From NCBI RefSeq assembly GCF_900102175.1, contig NZ_FNKN01000001.1:496001-560000 (forward strand): DNA of 64,000 nucleotides. Direction: 5' to 3'. Below, in pieces: positions 17,148 to 27,696 of the stretch. The notes under the pieces are model-generated. The model worked only from the letters and a program-made list of their open reading frames with translations, was not told the DNA's origin and ran no database searches. A program made the translations under genes and the position numbers. Within the stretch, counting starts at the first letter, position 1. Each line of letters begins with the position of its first letter. Source of the stretch: Microbacterium sp. cf332 (GTDB lineage Bacteria; Actinomycetota; Actinomycetes; Actinomycetales; Microbacteriaceae).

Positions 17148-18104
17148 TTAGTTCTTGCGCGGCGGGCCGCCGAGGAGCTCGGTGACGACCGCTCGCAGGT
17201 GCGCGAGGACCGAAGCGACGGCCGGCACCCGGCCGGCGCCGCCGGCGGACACGGCATGGATCGCGCGCCGCTCGCTCGCCGGCAACGGTCTCGTCACGAC
17301 GCCGGGAAGCAGGGGGAAGGACGACACCGCCAGCCCGGGCAGCGTCGCGACGCCGATGCCCTGTGCGACGAGCTGCTCGACCGCGACGAAGTTGTCGGTC
17401 TCGAACCGGATGGCCGGAACGAAACCCGCACGACCGCAGACCTCGAGCAGGTGTCCGCGACAGCGCGGGCACCCTGCGATCCACGCTTCGTCGGCCAGCG
17501 GCCGGACGTCGATCGCACCACCGCCGCGCGCTGCCGGATGCCCGGCGGGCAGGACGGCGAGCAGGTCGTCGTGCCCGATGAGCTCGGTGTCGAGACCCCG
17601 CGCGTTCTCCCCGTGCGGATCGGAGCGGTCGCCGGGATACCCGAAGGTCAGGGCGATGTCCGCCCGATCGGCTCGGACGTCCGCGATGGCCTCGGGTGGC
17701 TCGGCCTCGACGTACGTGAGCGTGAGGTCGGGCTGGCTCAGCGCGAGCCGGTCCATGAGTCTCGGGAGCACGGTGGGCGAGGCCGACGGGAAACCGACCA
17801 TCCGCACCGTGCCGGCTCGGAGGCCGGCGAGCTCGGCGAGCTCCCCCGACGCGGCTTCGATGGCCGTGGCGACCGCTGCGGCGTGGCGAGCGATCACGCG
17901 ACCGGCTTCGGTGAGCCGCATCCGGCGTCCGACGCGCTCCACGACCGGCACTCCGAGGCGCTGTTCGAGCCGCTTCACCTGCTGGCTGACGGCCGGTTGG
18001 CTGTAGCCCAGCGAGGCTGCTGCGGCGGTGATGGAACCACCGTCGGCGATGGCTCGGACGATGCGCAGCTCGGCCACATCGAGACGATAGTCGGGAGTGT
18101 CCAT
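17148..18104 (-). CDS. LysR family transcriptional regulator
   Basis: 318 residues. Helix-turn-helix: [20 protein letters not shown] (about 24-43), then the LysR linker helix and a two-lobed effector domain. A CPRC motif (AGCPRCRGH) in the effector domain is unusual and could be a metal or redox site. It is divergent from the PLP enzyme gene at 18185, its likely target. The ATG at 18104 is preferred over one 12 codons upstream because the helix-turn-helix spacing is then normal and a TTATCT -10 lies six bases before it. Confidence 0.88.
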   Translation of the reverse strand: MDTPDYRLDVAELRIVRAIADGGSITAAAASLGYSQPAVSQQVKRLEQRLGVPVVERVGRRMRLTEAGRVIARHAAAVATAIEAASGELAELAGLRAGTVRMVGFPSASPTVLPRLMDRLALSQPDLTLTYVEAEPPEAIADVRADRADIALTFGYPGDRSDPHGENARGLDTELIGHDDLLAVLPAGHPAARGGGAIDVRPLADEAWIAGCPRCRGHLLEVCGRAGFVPAIRFETDNFVAVEQLVAQGIGVATLPGLAVSSFPLLPGVVTRPLPASERRAIHAVSAGGAGRVPAVASVLAHLRAVVTELLGGPPRKN

Positions 18105-18110
18105 AGCGAA

Positions 18111-18140
18111 AGATAACGCTGCGTGATGCTTCTCATGCAA
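18111..18140 (-). promoter_or_regulatory. promoter of the LysR gene
   Basis: TTGCAT (18140-18135), 18-bp gap, TTATCT (18116-18111), six bases before ATG 18104. It lies in the 80-base divergent interval shared with the PLP enzyme gene, where LysR would bind. Confidence 0.5.
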
Positions 18141-18184
18141 ATCCTGGTCTGGATGAATGCGTCCGCGCCGTCGATCCTGGATAC

Positions 18185-19234
18185 ATGCAGACCACCGCCC
18201 TCTCCCCCGATGAACTCCGCACCGAGTTCTCCGGCACGGCGGGATACCTCGCGGCGTGCAGTACCGGCCTTCCGAGCCGGGCCACCCGCGCGGCTGTCAT
18301 CGCCGACCTCGACGCCCGACCCGACCTGCATCACTACGCCGCTGTGGCCGAGCGGTGCCGCGCACACTTCGCCCGCATCGTGTCGACGTCTCCCGAGCGT
18401 GTCGCCGTCGGCTCGCAAACTTCCGTGATGGTCGGGATGCTGGCCGCGTCGCTCCCCGACGGGGCGACGGTCCTGTGCCCCGAAGGCGAGTTCTCGTCGC
18501 TCGTGCTGCCCTTCGTCCACGTCGGTCGCGGCATCCGCGTGCGTTCGGTTCCGCTCGCCGGCCTCGCGGCAGCGATCGACCCCACCGTCGACCTGGTCGC
18601 ATTCTCGATCGTCCAGTCCGCGACGGGCGAGGTCGCGGATGCGGCCGCCATCGTCGCGTCCGCCCGTCGCAACGGCACACGGACGCTGTGCGATGCGACA
18701 CAGGCCGCCGGCTGGCTGCCCGTCGACGCGGGCATGTTCGACGCGCTCGTCTGTCACACCTACAAGTGGCTGTGCACTCCTCGCGGCCTCACGTTCCTCG
18801 CGCTGACCGAGGACTACGCCGCGACCCTGACGCCGATCCACGCGGGCTGGTACGCCGGTGAGGACCCGTGGGCCGCCTGCTACGGGGCCGACGCGTCACT
18901 CGCGGCTTCGGCCCGCCGGTTCGACGTCTCGCCCGCCTGGCAGGCGACGGTGGGAGCAGAGCCCGCTCTCGCGCTCTTCGCGGATGCGGATGCGTCGGCG
19001 CTCCACGAGCGTGTGACCGGACTCGCGGCGCGGTTCCGCGAGAGGCTCGGCCTTCCCGAACCGGTGCGGCCCACGCCGATCGTGACCTGGCCCGATTCAG
19101 AAGGCCTGGATCTTTGCCGGCTCACCACGGCGGGTGTCGTCGCATCGGGGCGTCGGGGCAACGCGCGCCTCGCGTTCCACGTCTTCAACGACGACGGCGA
19201 CGTCGACCTCGCGGTGCGCGCGCTGCTCTCCTGA
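18185..19234 (+). CDS. class V aminotransferase-fold PLP enzyme
   Basis: 349 residues. The PLP lysine is in VCHTYKWLCTPRG near residue 199; CDATQAAGWLPVD just before holds the Asp that contacts the pyridine nitrogen. The fold is that of cysteine desulfurase/kynureninase-like enzymes, but the desulfurase catalytic cysteine loop is not evident, so the reaction cannot be named. Divergent LysR gene upstream suggests it is inducible. No paired transporter on the same strand. Confidence 0.82.
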   Translation: MQTTALSPDELRTEFSGTAGYLAACSTGLPSRATRAAVIADLDARPDLHHYAAVAERCRAHFARIVSTSPERVAVGSQTSVMVGMLAASLPDGATVLCPEGEFSSLVLPFVHVGRGIRVRSVPLAGLAAAIDPTVDLVAFSIVQSATGEVADAAAIVASARRNGTRTLCDATQAAGWLPVDAGMFDALVCHTYKWLCTPRGLTFLALTEDYAATLTPIHAGWYAGEDPWAACYGADASLAASARRFDVSPAWQATVGAEPALALFADADASALHERVTGLAARFRERLGLPEPVRPTPIVTWPDSEGLDLCRLTTAGVVASGRRGNARLAFHVFNDDGDVDLAVRALLS

Positions 19235-19250
19235 GCACCGAACCGACGGG

Positions 19251-19427
19251 TCAGGCGACGAGGCCCCACACGGTGAGTCCCGCGGCGTCCGCGATCTCCG
19301 GCTCGCCGGGGAAGTCGATGCCGCCCGTGAAGAGGCTCGTGACGACGAGCACGAAGACGAACGCGATCGAGAGGAACAGGATCGCGCTCGATCCCAGGGC
19401 GATGATCAGCTGTGCGCGATGGCTCAT
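19251..19427 (-). CDS. small single-span membrane protein
   Basis: 58 residues: MSHRAQLIIALGSSAILF then a long hydrophobic helix to about residue 32, followed by a short acidic C-terminal part. No recognised family. It sits in the gap between the PLP enzyme (convergent) and the MFS gene. Confidence 0.55.
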   Translation of the reverse strand: MSHRAQLIIALGSSAILFLSIAFVFVLVVTSLFTGGIDFPGEPEIADAAGLTVWGLVA

Positions 19428-19488
19428 GCCACCAAACTGACACACGCCGGGCCCGCGGCCAAATACTTGCCGCGCGGACGCCCAGCGG

Positions 19489-20757
19489 CTAAGACGGGCC
19501 CGATCGTACCGACTCGGCCTCGCGACCCTCCCCATCGCGCGCGAGCGGCGAAGCGAGGACGACGACCGCGACGATCGCGAGCGCGGCGACCGCGAGGCCG
19601 GCATAGCCGACGAGGCCGAGGGCGACTCCCGCGCCCGCGGCTCCCGCGGCGCCCACCACGTTCATGGCCGCGTCGCTGCGCCCCTGACGGGCCGTGCGTC
19701 GGTCCGGCGACGACGCCTCGGTGAGCAAGGCGGAGCCGGCGACCGTCGCGGCGCTCCACCCGAGTCCCAGCAGGACGAGCGAGACCGTCACCGCGGGCGC
19801 CGACTCCGCGCCGAACGCCGCGACGACGAGCGAGAGCCCGAGGAGCGCCTGACCGACCAGGATCGTGGCAACGCGGCCGAGACGGTCGGCGATGAGACCG
19901 AAGACGGGAGACAGCGCGTACATGCCGGCGATATGGAGGCTGATGGTGAGTCCGACGACCGACAGCTCCGCCCCGTGATGCACGAGGTGCAGCGGGGTCA
20001 TCGCCATGACCGAGACCATCACGCCATGCGAACCCGCGATCGCCGCGACGGCGTAGCGCGCGGCCCGGGGCCGATCCGGATGCGCGATCGCCTCGCGTCC
20101 CGCGCGCCCGCGCGCCGCGTCGGCCCGGGCGAGCAGCAGCGGGTCGGGCCGCAGGGCGGCCAGGTACAGCACGATCGCCATGATCTGCGCGACGGCGGTG
20201 AACAGGTAGGGCCCGGTCAGCGGCGGCATCCCGATCGCGCCGCCGACCGATTCGCCGGGACCGACGAGGTTCGGCCCGAGGACGGCGCCGACCGTCGTCG
20301 CCCAGACCACGATCGACAGGTCCCGCCCGCGGGTCCGGTCGGTGGCGAGATCGGTCGCTGCGAACCTCGACTGCAGGTTGGCCGCCTGGCCGCCGCCGAT
20401 CATCGCGAACGCGAACAGGAGCAACGGCACGCTCGCGAGCGCGGCACCGGACACAACGAGCACGACACCCGCGAGCGCGAGAACCATGCCGAGCGTGAGC
20501 GCAGGGCGGCGGCCCGACCGCGCCGCGAACGATGCCAGCGGCACCGCGAGCAGCGCGGCGCCGAGGGTCACCGCCGCCGTCGGGAGCCCCGCCAGGGCGT
20601 CGTCACCCGTCAAGCGCTCGATGATGACGGCGCCGAGCGAGATCGTCGAGCCGAAACCGATGCCGCCCAGCACCTGACCGAGCGACAGGACCGCCAGCGA
20701 CCGCCTGCGGATGCCGTCGCGGACCGTGTCGTCGGTCGCGGGTTCGGCCTCAGACAT
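19489..20757 (-). CDS. MFS transporter
   Basis: 422 residues, about 12 membrane segments. The loop 2-3 motif appears as SFAARSGRRPALTLGMV and its repeat in the second half as GLIADRLGRVATILVG. GGGQAANLQSRFAATDL resembles actinobacterial drug or metabolite exporters of the MFS. The ATG at 20757 overlaps the end of the upstream hydrolase gene by eight bases, so it is co-translated with it. Substrate unknown. Confidence 0.85.
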   Translation of the reverse strand: MSEAEPATDDTVRDGIRRRSLAVLSLGQVLGGIGFGSTISLGAVIIERLTGDDALAGLPTAAVTLGAALLAVPLASFAARSGRRPALTLGMVLALAGVVLVVSGAALASVPLLLFAFAMIGGGQAANLQSRFAATDLATDRTRGRDLSIVVWATTVGAVLGPNLVGPGESVGGAIGMPPLTGPYLFTAVAQIMAIVLYLAALRPDPLLLARADAARGRAGREAIAHPDRPRAARYAVAAIAGSHGVMVSVMAMTPLHLVHHGAELSVVGLTISLHIAGMYALSPVFGLIADRLGRVATILVGQALLGLSLVVAAFGAESAPAVTVSLVLLGLGWSAATVAGSALLTEASSPDRRTARQGRSDAAMNVVGAAGAAGAGVALGLVGYAGLAVAALAIVAVVVLASPLARDGEGREAESVRSGPS

Positions 20758-21514
20758 CCCGGACGATGTTGCGGAGGATACCGAGACCGTCGATCTCGAC
20801 CTCCACGACATCGCCCGCGACGAGCGGCCCGACGCCGGCCGGCGTCCCCGTGAGGATGACGTCACCGGGAAGCAGCGTGAAGGCCGCCGACGCGTAGGCG
20901 ATCAGCTCGGCGATGCCGTGGACCATGTCGGTCAGCGGCGCACGCTGCTTCTCCTCGCCGTTGACACGGGCGACGAGCTGGGCCTGCGCCGGATCGAACT
21001 CCGTCTCGATGGCCGGCCCCAGCGGGCAGAAGGTGTCGAAGCCCTTGGCGCGCGTCCACTGCCCGTCGCTGCGCTGCAGGTCGCGCGCCGTGACGTCGTT
21101 GGCGATGGAGTAGCCGAAGACGTGGCCGAGCGCCTCATCGGCCGACACGTTGCGGGTGACCTTGCCGATGACGACGGCCAGCTCCCCCTCGAAGTCGACC
21201 TGCTGCGACTGCGTCGGCCGCACGATCGCGTCGCCCGGGCCGATCACCGACGTGTTCGGCTTGAAGAACAGCAGGGGTTCGGCCGGGACCTCGTTGCCGA
21301 ACTCGGCGGCGTGCTCGCGGTAGTTGCGACCGACCGCGATGATCTTGGAGCGCGGGATGACCGGAGCGAGCAGCACGGCGTCGCTGAGCGGCACGCGATC
21401 GCCGGTCGGCTCGTAGCCCGCGTAGAGGGGATCACCGGCGAGGGTCACCAGGTCGGTACCGTCGAGGATGCCGTAGCGGATGGCCTCGTTGTGCGAGAAA
21501 CGGACGATCTTCAT
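20750..21514 (-). CDS. fumarylacetoacetate hydrolase family protein
   Basis: 254 residues. FAH-fold metal ligands are in VDFEGELAVVIG (two Glu) and IANDVTARDLQ (Asp), with VGRNYREHAAE and FFKPNTSVIGPGD as the other hallmark blocks. Members hydrolyse or decarboxylate acylpyruvates and related diketo acids, often in aromatic or amino-acid breakdown. It starts one base after the ilvE stop and runs into an MFS gene, so ilvE, this gene and the transporter are likely one transcript. The substrate is not decided. Confidence 0.9.
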   Translation of the reverse strand: MKIVRFSHNEAIRYGILDGTDLVTLAGDPLYAGYEPTGDRVPLSDAVLLAPVIPRSKIIAVGRNYREHAAEFGNEVPAEPLLFFKPNTSVIGPGDAIVRPTQSQQVDFEGELAVVIGKVTRNVSADEALGHVFGYSIANDVTARDLQRSDGQWTRAKGFDTFCPLGPAIETEFDPAQAQLVARVNGEEKQRAPLTDMVHGIAELIAYASAAFTLLPGDVILTGTPAGVGPLVAGDVVEVEIDGLGILRNIVRDV

Positions 21515-21515
21515 G

Positions 21516-22622
21516 TCAGCCGTCCAACCGCACGAGCCAGCCGTGCTTGTCTTCTCGTCGGCCGTACTGGATGTCGGTCAGCTCCTCGCGCAGCGACAGG
21601 GCGAGTTCGCCGACCGGCTGCTGGTCGATGAAGTCGCGGCCCTTGAGCACCCCGATCGGCGTGACGACAGCGGCGGTTCCACAGGCGAACACCTCGACGA
21701 TGTCGCCGGACGCCACGCCCTGGCGCCATTCGTCGAGCGAGACGGCGCGGCCCTCGACCTTGTGTCCGCGGTCGCGCGCGAGCTGCAGGATCGAATCGCG
21801 CGTGATGCCCTCGAGGATCGAGTCGGACTGCGGGGTGACGATGGTGCCGTCCTTGTAGACGAACACGACGTTCATCCCGCCGAGCTCCTCGACATTGCGG
21901 TCCTGGTCGAGGAACACGACCTGGTCGCACTCGTTCTCGTAGGCCTCCGCCTGTGGCAGCAGACTCGAGGCGTAGTTGCCGCCGGTCTTGGCTGCACCGG
22001 TCCCACCCTTTCCAGCGCGCGCGAAATCCTCGCTCAGCCAGATCGACACCGGCTTCACGCCGCCGGTGAAGTAGGCACCGGCGGGGCTCGCGATCAGGTA
22101 GTACGCGACCTTGTTGGCCGGACGGACGCCGAGGAAGGCCTCCTTCGCGAACATGAAGGGACGCAGGTAGAGCGACTGGTCCGCACCGGAAGGGACCCAC
22201 GCACCGTCGACCGCGATGAGCTCGCGCAACGACTGGACGAACCACTCGACGGGCAGCTCGGGGAGGGCGAGCCGGCGTGCCGAGCGCTGCAGGCGGCGAC
22301 CGTTCTGGTCGGGACGGAAGGTGTGCACCGAACCGTCCGCGTGACGGTAGGCCTTGATGCCTTCGAAAATCTCCTGCCCGTAGTGGAGCACGGCCGCGGC
22401 GGGGTCCAGCGTGATCGGGCCGTACGGCTGCACGCGTGGGCGATGCCAGCCCCCGAGCACCGACCAGCAGATGTCGACCATGTGATCGGTGAAATGCGTG
22501 CCGAAGCCGGGGTTCGCCAGGATCTCGTCGCGTCGCGCGGCTGCCGCGGCGGCGAGGTTGCGGGTGACGGCGAACTCGAGCGGGGCGAGTCCGGCGTCGG
22601 GATCGTTTTCGAGAAGGGTCAT
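21516..22622 (-). CDS. ilvE: branched-chain amino acid aminotransferase
   Basis: 368 residues of the class IV PLP family (the longer IlvE subgroup). Seen: GQEIFEGIKAYRHADGSV, SLYLRPFMFA, and the PLP lysine in AKTGGNYASSLLPQ near residue 207. It catalyses the last step of Leu, Ile and Val synthesis. FAH-family gene follows at one base. leuB lies 43 bases upstream on the same strand, so leuB-ilvE may be transcribed together. A GGAAG site precedes the ATG. Confidence 0.96.
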   Translation of the reverse strand: MTLLENDPDAGLAPLEFAVTRNLAAAAAARRDEILANPGFGTHFTDHMVDICWSVLGGWHRPRVQPYGPITLDPAAAVLHYGQEIFEGIKAYRHADGSVHTFRPDQNGRRLQRSARRLALPELPVEWFVQSLRELIAVDGAWVPSGADQSLYLRPFMFAKEAFLGVRPANKVAYYLIASPAGAYFTGGVKPVSIWLSEDFARAGKGGTGAAKTGGNYASSLLPQAEAYENECDQVVFLDQDRNVEELGGMNVVFVYKDGTIVTPQSDSILEGITRDSILQLARDRGHKVEGRAVSLDEWRQGVASGDIVEVFACGTAAVVTPIGVLKGRDFIDQQPVGELALSLREELTDIQYGRREDKHGWLVRLDG

Positions 22623-22665
22623 GAGTCTTCCAAGCGAAAGTGGGGGCGACGGGGCGGAGTCCAGG

Positions 22666-23718
22666 CTACGCCTGGAGCTGAGCCGCGATCGCGTCGCCGA
22701 TCTGCGATGTGGTGCGGGAGTCCGAGGTTCGGGCGGCGATGTCGTCCTCGACGGCGCGGGTGACGCGTCGAGCGGCCCCCGTGAGCCCGAGGTGATCGAG
22801 CAGCAATGAGACGGAGAGGATCGCGGCCGTGGGGTCGGCCTTCTGCTGGCCCGCGATGTCGGGCGCCGATCCGTGGACGGGCTCGAACATCGAGGGGAAC
22901 GCGCCGTCGGGGTTGATGTTCCCCGAAGCGGCGAGGCCGATGCCTCCGGTGACGGCGCCGGCCAAGTCGGTCAGGATGTCACCGAAGAGGTTGTCGGTGA
23001 CGATCACGTCGAAGCGGCCCGGGTTCGTGACCAGGAAGATCGTCGCCGCGTCGACGTGCAGATAGTCTACGGCGACCCCGGGGTGCTCCGCCGCCACCTG
23101 GTCCACCACGCGCTTCCAGATCCCGCCGGCGTGCACGAGCACGTTCGTCTTGTGCACGAGCGTGAGGGCACCTCGGCGGCGCTCCGCGAGCTCGAAGGCG
23201 TAGCGGACGACGCGCTCCACCCCGAACGCAGTGTTTACCGACGTCTCGTTCGCGACCTCGTGCGGGGTCCCCCGGCGGATGCTGCCGCCGTTGCCCACGT
23301 ACGGTCCTTCCGTGCCCTCTCGGACCACGACGAAGTCGACGTCGCCCGGCTCGGCGAGGGGCCCGGGCACGCCGGGGTACAGCTTCGAGGGACGCAGGTT
23401 GACATAGTGGTCGAGCTCGAAACGCAGCTTCAGGAGGAGGCCCCGCTCGATGTTCGCGTCGCGGAGCCGCGGATCGCCCGGCACTCCCCCCACCGCGCCG
23501 AGGAGGATCGCGTCGTGCTCGGCGATCGCCGCGAGATCACCATCGGTGAGAGTGTCGCCGGTCTCGAGATACCGAGCCGCCCCGAGCGAGAACCGGGTCT
23601 TGTCGATCACGACATCCGTGCCCGCCACGGCCGCGTCGAGCACCTTCTCGGCCTCGGCGACGACCTCGGGACCGATTCCGTCGCCCGGAATCACGGCCAG
23701 CTTCACGACGCGCGACAT
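22666..23718 (-). CDS. leuB: 3-isopropylmalate dehydrogenase
   Basis: 350 residues. Family landmarks: [20 protein letters not shown] at the N terminus, [32 protein letters not shown] and [11 protein letters not shown] (metal-binding Asp residues), and [13 protein letters not shown]. It oxidatively decarboxylates 3-isopropylmalate using NAD. GAGGAG lies four bases before ATG 23718. It sits between an efflux gene and ilvE, apart from leuC at the left edge. Confidence 0.96.
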   Translation of the reverse strand: MSRVVKLAVIPGDGIGPEVVAEAEKVLDAAVAGTDVVIDKTRFSLGAARYLETGDTLTDGDLAAIAEHDAILLGAVGGVPGDPRLRDANIERGLLLKLRFELDHYVNLRPSKLYPGVPGPLAEPGDVDFVVVREGTEGPYVGNGGSIRRGTPHEVANETSVNTAFGVERVVRYAFELAERRRGALTLVHKTNVLVHAGGIWKRVVDQVAAEHPGVAVDYLHVDAATIFLVTNPGRFDVIVTDNLFGDILTDLAGAVTGGIGLAASGNINPDGAFPSMFEPVHGSAPDIAGQQKADPTAAILSVSLLLDHLGLTGAARRVTRAVEDDIAARTSDSRTTSQIGDAIAAQLQA

Positions 23719-23756
23719 CGCTCTCCTCGTTCTCGGCGATGCGGCGCGCCGGAAGC

Positions 23757-25304
23757 TCATCGCCCGGCGTGCCGCGTGTGGGATCCCTTCAGCGTAGCGG
23801 CCGCGATGACGCCGGCGCAGACCACGAGGACCGCGCCGATCGTGGCCGTGACGGCGACGCCCGAGTCGAACGCATGCGCAGCCGCGTCGAGCAGCTGCTG
23901 TCCCACCGGCTGCGGCAGCTCCTGTGCGACGTTCACGGCACCAGCAAGGGTCTCGCGCGCCGCATCGGCGGCCTCGGCGGGCACACCAGCGGGCACGACC
24001 ATACCGATCCGGTACATGGCGGTCAGGATGCCGCCGAGCACCGCGGTGCCCAGCACGGCCCCGACCTCGTAGGCGGTCTCCGACACGGCGCTCGCAGCGC
24101 CGGCTTTCGCGGGCGGCGCGCTCGCGAGGACGAGCTCGTTCGAGACCGTCTCGGCGGCGCCGATCCCCATGCCGAGGAGGGCGAACGCGACGACGAGCTC
24201 GATCATGCTCTCGGCGTCGGTCAGCACAGCGATCATCACGTAGCCCGCGGCGGACAGGGCCAGCGCGGCGGGGACCACGATGCGGGGTGACACACGGCGC
24301 GAGACGGGGACGACGCCGAGACCGGCGATGATCATCATCGCGAGCCCGGGCACCAGAGCGAGCCCGGCTTCGAGCGGCGACAGACCGACGATCAGCTGCA
24401 GGTGCTGCGTGACGAAGTAGAGGAACCCGACGAGCGCCACCACGCTGAGCAGATTGACCAGGAGGGCGCCGCTGAAGGTGCCGCGCGCGAACAGGCGCAT
24501 ATCGAGCATGGGCGACGCCACCCGCAGCTGTCGCCGCACGAAGAGCCAGCCGAACGCGATCCCCGCGAGGAACAGCACGGGCGGCAGCGGCCCCCAACCC
24601 TTGACCGCGAACTCCTTGATCGCGTAGACGATCGGCACCATCGTGAGCATCGACAGCGCAATGCTCACGGGATCGATGCGCCCGGGGCGCGGGTCGCGGC
24701 TCTCGGGCACGAAGAACGGCGCGAGGACGAGCAGGGGCACGAGCACGGGAACCGCCATGAGGAACACCGAGCCCCAGCTGAAGTGCTCGAGCAGGATCCC
24801 GCCGACGATGGGACCGAGCGCGGCACCGGCCGAGAACATCGACGCCCAGACGGCGATCGCGAGACGCCGCTGATCGCGGTCGGTGAAGATGCTCCGCAGC
24901 AGCGAGAGGGTGGAGGGCATGAGCATCGCGCCGAAGACGCCCATGGCGGCGCGCGCCGCGATGAGGAGCTCGGCGTTGGGTGCGAAGGCGGCGAGGGCCG
25001 AGACCGTCGCGAAGCCCGTCGCTCCGACCAGCAGCATGCGGCGGCGGCCGAAGCGGTCGCCCAGCGAGCCCATCGTGACGAGCAGCCCCGCGAGGATGAG
25101 CGGGTAGACGTCGATGATCCACAGCTGCTGCGCGCTCGTGGGGCTGAGCGAGCGCGCGATCTCGGGCAGGGCGAAGCTGAGCACCGTGTTGTCGACCGAT
25201 ACGAGCAGCACCGGCAGCATGAGCACGACGAGCGCCGCCCAGCCGCGCCAGCCGACACGCCGGCCCTGCCCGTCGGCGATCGCGATTTCTTCCGTGAGAG
25301 TCAT
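23757..25304 (-). CDS. DHA2-type (14-segment) MFS efflux transporter
   Basis: 515 residues. The DHA2/QacA pattern is clear: [20 protein letters not shown] in the first helix, [21 protein letters not shown] in the second and [14 protein letters not shown] as the loop 2-3 motif. About 14 helices. QacA/SmvA-like members export cationic biocides and drugs using the proton gradient. Divergent from a TetR gene 62 bases away, the normal arrangement for a repressed efflux pump. Confidence 0.9.
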   Translation of the reverse strand: MTLTEEIAIADGQGRRVGWRGWAALVVLMLPVLLVSVDNTVLSFALPEIARSLSPTSAQQLWIIDVYPLILAGLLVTMGSLGDRFGRRRMLLVGATGFATVSALAAFAPNAELLIAARAAMGVFGAMLMPSTLSLLRSIFTDRDQRRLAIAVWASMFSAGAALGPIVGGILLEHFSWGSVFLMAVPVLVPLLVLAPFFVPESRDPRPGRIDPVSIALSMLTMVPIVYAIKEFAVKGWGPLPPVLFLAGIAFGWLFVRRQLRVASPMLDMRLFARGTFSGALLVNLLSVVALVGFLYFVTQHLQLIVGLSPLEAGLALVPGLAMMIIAGLGVVPVSRRVSPRIVVPAALALSAAGYVMIAVLTDAESMIELVVAFALLGMGIGAAETVSNELVLASAPPAKAGAASAVSETAYEVGAVLGTAVLGGILTAMYRIGMVVPAGVPAEAADAARETLAGAVNVAQELPQPVGQQLLDAAAHAFDSGVAVTATIGAVLVVCAGVIAAATLKGSHTRHAGR

Positions 25305-25331
25305 TTATTCACCGTCCAGCCGGTATAGTAA
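25305..25331. promoter_or_regulatory. probable TetR operator between efflux pump and regulator
   Basis: The divergent interval has a partial inverted repeat around ACCG-TCCAG-CCGGT flanked by TTA and TAA, and a -10-like TATAGT on the plus strand. It is the likely binding site of the TetR regulator at 25367. Confidence 0.4.
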
Positions 25332-25366
25332 CAGGAACAGCGGCGCGACGCGCGAGGATGGATGCC

Positions 25367-25912
25367 ATGAGTCGTCCTCCCCGCGCGCGCGAGAGCGTGC
25401 TCGACGCGTACGAACAGCTGCTGATCTCCGACGGCGCACGCGGCGCGACGATGGACGCGGTGGCCGCGGCCGCCGGGGTGTCCAAGGGCGGACTGCTCTA
25501 CCACTACGCCTCGAAGGAAGCGCTCGAGACGGCACTGCTCGACCGGATGATGGACCTCGCCCGCCTCGACGTGGACGACATGTCGCAGCACCCCGAAGGC
25601 ATCGTCGCGGCATACCTGCGCACCTCGGTCATGGAGGACAGCGCCCTCGACCGCGCTCTTCTGGCTGGATCGCGGTTGGCCCAGAGCGGCCACGCTGCCG
25701 CGAGCTCCGCGCTCCGCGACGTCCGCACGCTCTGGGAAGAGGCGCTCCGCGACCACACGCGCGACGAGACCGCCCTGCAGCTCGTCCTTCTGGTCGGCGA
25801 CGGGCTCTACTTCAACAACGCCCTCGGGGCGGGCGCCGTGGTCGGCCCGCTCCCCCAGGGCGAACAGTTCGACGCCCTCATCCGTCTCGTCCTCGGCGTG
25901 ACCGCACGCTGA
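25367..25912 (+). CDS. TetR family regulator, probable repressor of the adjacent efflux pump
   Basis: 181 residues from ATG 25367 (an ATG three codons earlier is possible). Helix-turn-helix: ATMDAVAAAAGVSKGGLLYH (residues 28-47), followed by a helical ligand domain. The GGLLYHYASKEAL block is typical of TetR proteins. Placed head to head with the DHA2 pump. Confidence 0.88.
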   Translation: MSRPPRARESVLDAYEQLLISDGARGATMDAVAAAAGVSKGGLLYHYASKEALETALLDRMMDLARLDVDDMSQHPEGIVAAYLRTSVMEDSALDRALLAGSRLAQSGHAAASSALRDVRTLWEEALRDHTRDETALQLVLLVGDGLYFNNALGAGAVVGPLPQGEQFDALIRLVLGVTAR

Positions 25913-25944
25913 CGGCGTCCGGAGCGCAGCGGCCCCGGACGCCG
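25913..25944. terminator. bidirectional hairpin terminator
   Basis: Perfect 10-bp stem (25913-25922 with 25935-25944) between the convergent TetR and serA genes. Confidence 0.7.
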
Positions 25945-25954
25945 GACCGGCGGG

Positions 25955-27559
25955 TCAGACCTCGCTGAGCTCGATCTGCCGGAAGAGGTCTGCTGCGACC
26001 GCCTCGCGCATCTCGTCGAGCAGGTGGTCGGGAACGGGCGAATCGACGGTCAGCACCGACAGTGCGCGCCCCGAGGCGTCCGGGCGGGCGACCTGGAGCC
26101 CGGCGATGTTGATGCCCGCCTGGCCCAGCTTCTGCCCGTAGATCGCGACGATGCCGGGGCGGTCGGCGTAACGCATGACGACGTGGTGGCGCTCGATCGG
26201 CACCTCGACCTCGTAGCCATTGATGCCGACGACCTTGGGCACCATGCGGGTGCCGGCCAGCGTGCCCTCGACGGTCAGCACGGAGCCGTCGGAGAGCGTA
26301 CCGCGCAAGATCGTGATGTTGCGGTACAGCGGGCTGTCGGACTCCACAATCAGGCGCGTCTCGATGCCGCGCTGCTCGGCGAACAGCGGCGCGTTCACGT
26401 ACGAGACGTTTTCGCTCACGATGTTCGTGAAGATGCCCTTGAGGGCGGCCAGGCGGTAGACGCTGACGTCGTAATCGGCCAGCTCACCGCGCACCTCGAT
26501 GTCGAGGCTCGTCAGGGCGCTCGGGGCCAAGCCGGTGAAGATCTGACCGAGCTGCTCGACCAGGGCGATGCCCGGCCGGACGAAGGGGTCGATCACACCA
26601 CCGGCGACGTTGACCGCATCGGGCACGAGGTCGCCCTCGAGCGCGAGCTTGACCGACTTCGCGACGGAGACGCCCGCCTTCTCCTGCGCCTCGTCGGTCG
26701 AGGCGCCGAGGTGCGGCGTCACGACGACGTTGGGCAGCGACAGCAACGGGAACGCCGTTCCGTCCTCCTTCGGCGGTTCGCTCGTGAACACATCGAGGCC
26801 GGCGCCCGCGATCTCGCCCGTGGTGAGCGCCGTGTACAGCGCCTCCTCATCGATCAGCCCGCCGCGGGCGACGTTGACGACGTAGGCCGTCTTCTTCATG
26901 CGCGCGAACTGCTCCGTGCCGATCATGCCGGTCGTCTCCGGCGTCTTGGGCATGTGGATCGTGACGAAGTCGCTCTGTCCGAGCAGCTCGTCGAGGCTCA
27001 GCAGCGTGACGCCGAGCTGCTGTGCACGCGTCGGCGTGACATAGGGGTCGTACGCGACGACGCTCACACCGAAGGCCTGCAGGCGAGCGGCGATGAGCGC
27101 TCCGATGCGTCCGAGGCCGATGATGCCGACGGTCTTCTCGAACAGCTCCGTGCCCGTGAACGACGATCGCTTCCACGCGCCGGCGGCAAGCGAGGCGTGC
27201 GCGGCCGGGATGTGACGTGCCAGGCTCAGGATGTGTCCGACCGTCAGCTCGGCCGCCGAGATGATGTTCGACGTCGGGGCGTTCACGACCATGACGCCGG
27301 CGGCGGTGGCGGCCTTGATGTCGACGTTGTCGAGACCGACACCGGCACGGGCGATGACCTTCAGCGCGGGGGCCGCGGCGATCGCTTCGGCGTCCATCTT
27401 GGTCGCCGACCGGATGAGCACGGCGTGCGCGTCGGCGAGAGCGGGCAGCAGGGCCGCGCGATCGGCACCGTCGACCGACCGGACCTCGAAATCAGGACCG
27501 AGGGCATCGATCGTGGCGGGCGAGAGTTCTTCGGCGATGAGCACGACGGGCTGGGGCAC
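25955..27559 (-). CDS. serA: D-3-phosphoglycerate dehydrogenase, long form
   Basis: 534 residues, the long actinobacterial type. The Rossmann nucleotide turn is VGIIGLGRIGALIAARL, active residues include Arg in VNVARGGLIDE and His in VVTPHLGAST. After about residue 320 come the intervening ASB domain and a C-terminal ACT domain (HHVVMRYADRPGIVAIYG), which in characterised long forms mediates serine feedback. It starts serine synthesis from 3-phosphoglycerate. GTG start at 27559 with GAGGAT upstream; a -10-like TAGGCT lies at 27645-27640. Confidence 0.96.
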   Translation of the reverse strand: MPQPVVLIAEELSPATIDALGPDFEVRSVDGADRAALLPALADAHAVLIRSATKMDAEAIAAAPALKVIARAGVGLDNVDIKAATAAGVMVVNAPTSNIISAAELTVGHILSLARHIPAAHASLAAGAWKRSSFTGTELFEKTVGIIGLGRIGALIAARLQAFGVSVVAYDPYVTPTRAQQLGVTLLSLDELLGQSDFVTIHMPKTPETTGMIGTEQFARMKKTAYVVNVARGGLIDEEALYTALTTGEIAGAGLDVFTSEPPKEDGTAFPLLSLPNVVVTPHLGASTDEAQEKAGVSVAKSVKLALEGDLVPDAVNVAGGVIDPFVRPGIALVEQLGQIFTGLAPSALTSLDIEVRGELADYDVSVYRLAALKGIFTNIVSENVSYVNAPLFAEQRGIETRLIVESDSPLYRNITILRGTLSDGSVLTVEGTLAGTRMVPKVVGINGYEVEVPIERHHVVMRYADRPGIVAIYGQKLGQAGINIAGLQVARPDASGRALSVLTVDSPVPDHLLDEMREAVAADLFRQIELSEV

Positions 27560-27696
27560 GGACGATCCTCTGGAGCATGCGCGTGAGCGCGGAACGGGTG
27601 GTCGCCACGACGGCCGACGGCGGTGCGGCGGGTCGTCTCAGCCTAGCGCGGCGCAGACGGCGCCTGAGACCGTGTGACGCCGCGCGACCGCCGCGG

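Noticed and set aside
15137..17185. Long open frame on the plus strand over gltX and tRNA-Gln
   Set aside because: Translation through a tRNA and antisense to a full-length GluRS; no domain seen.
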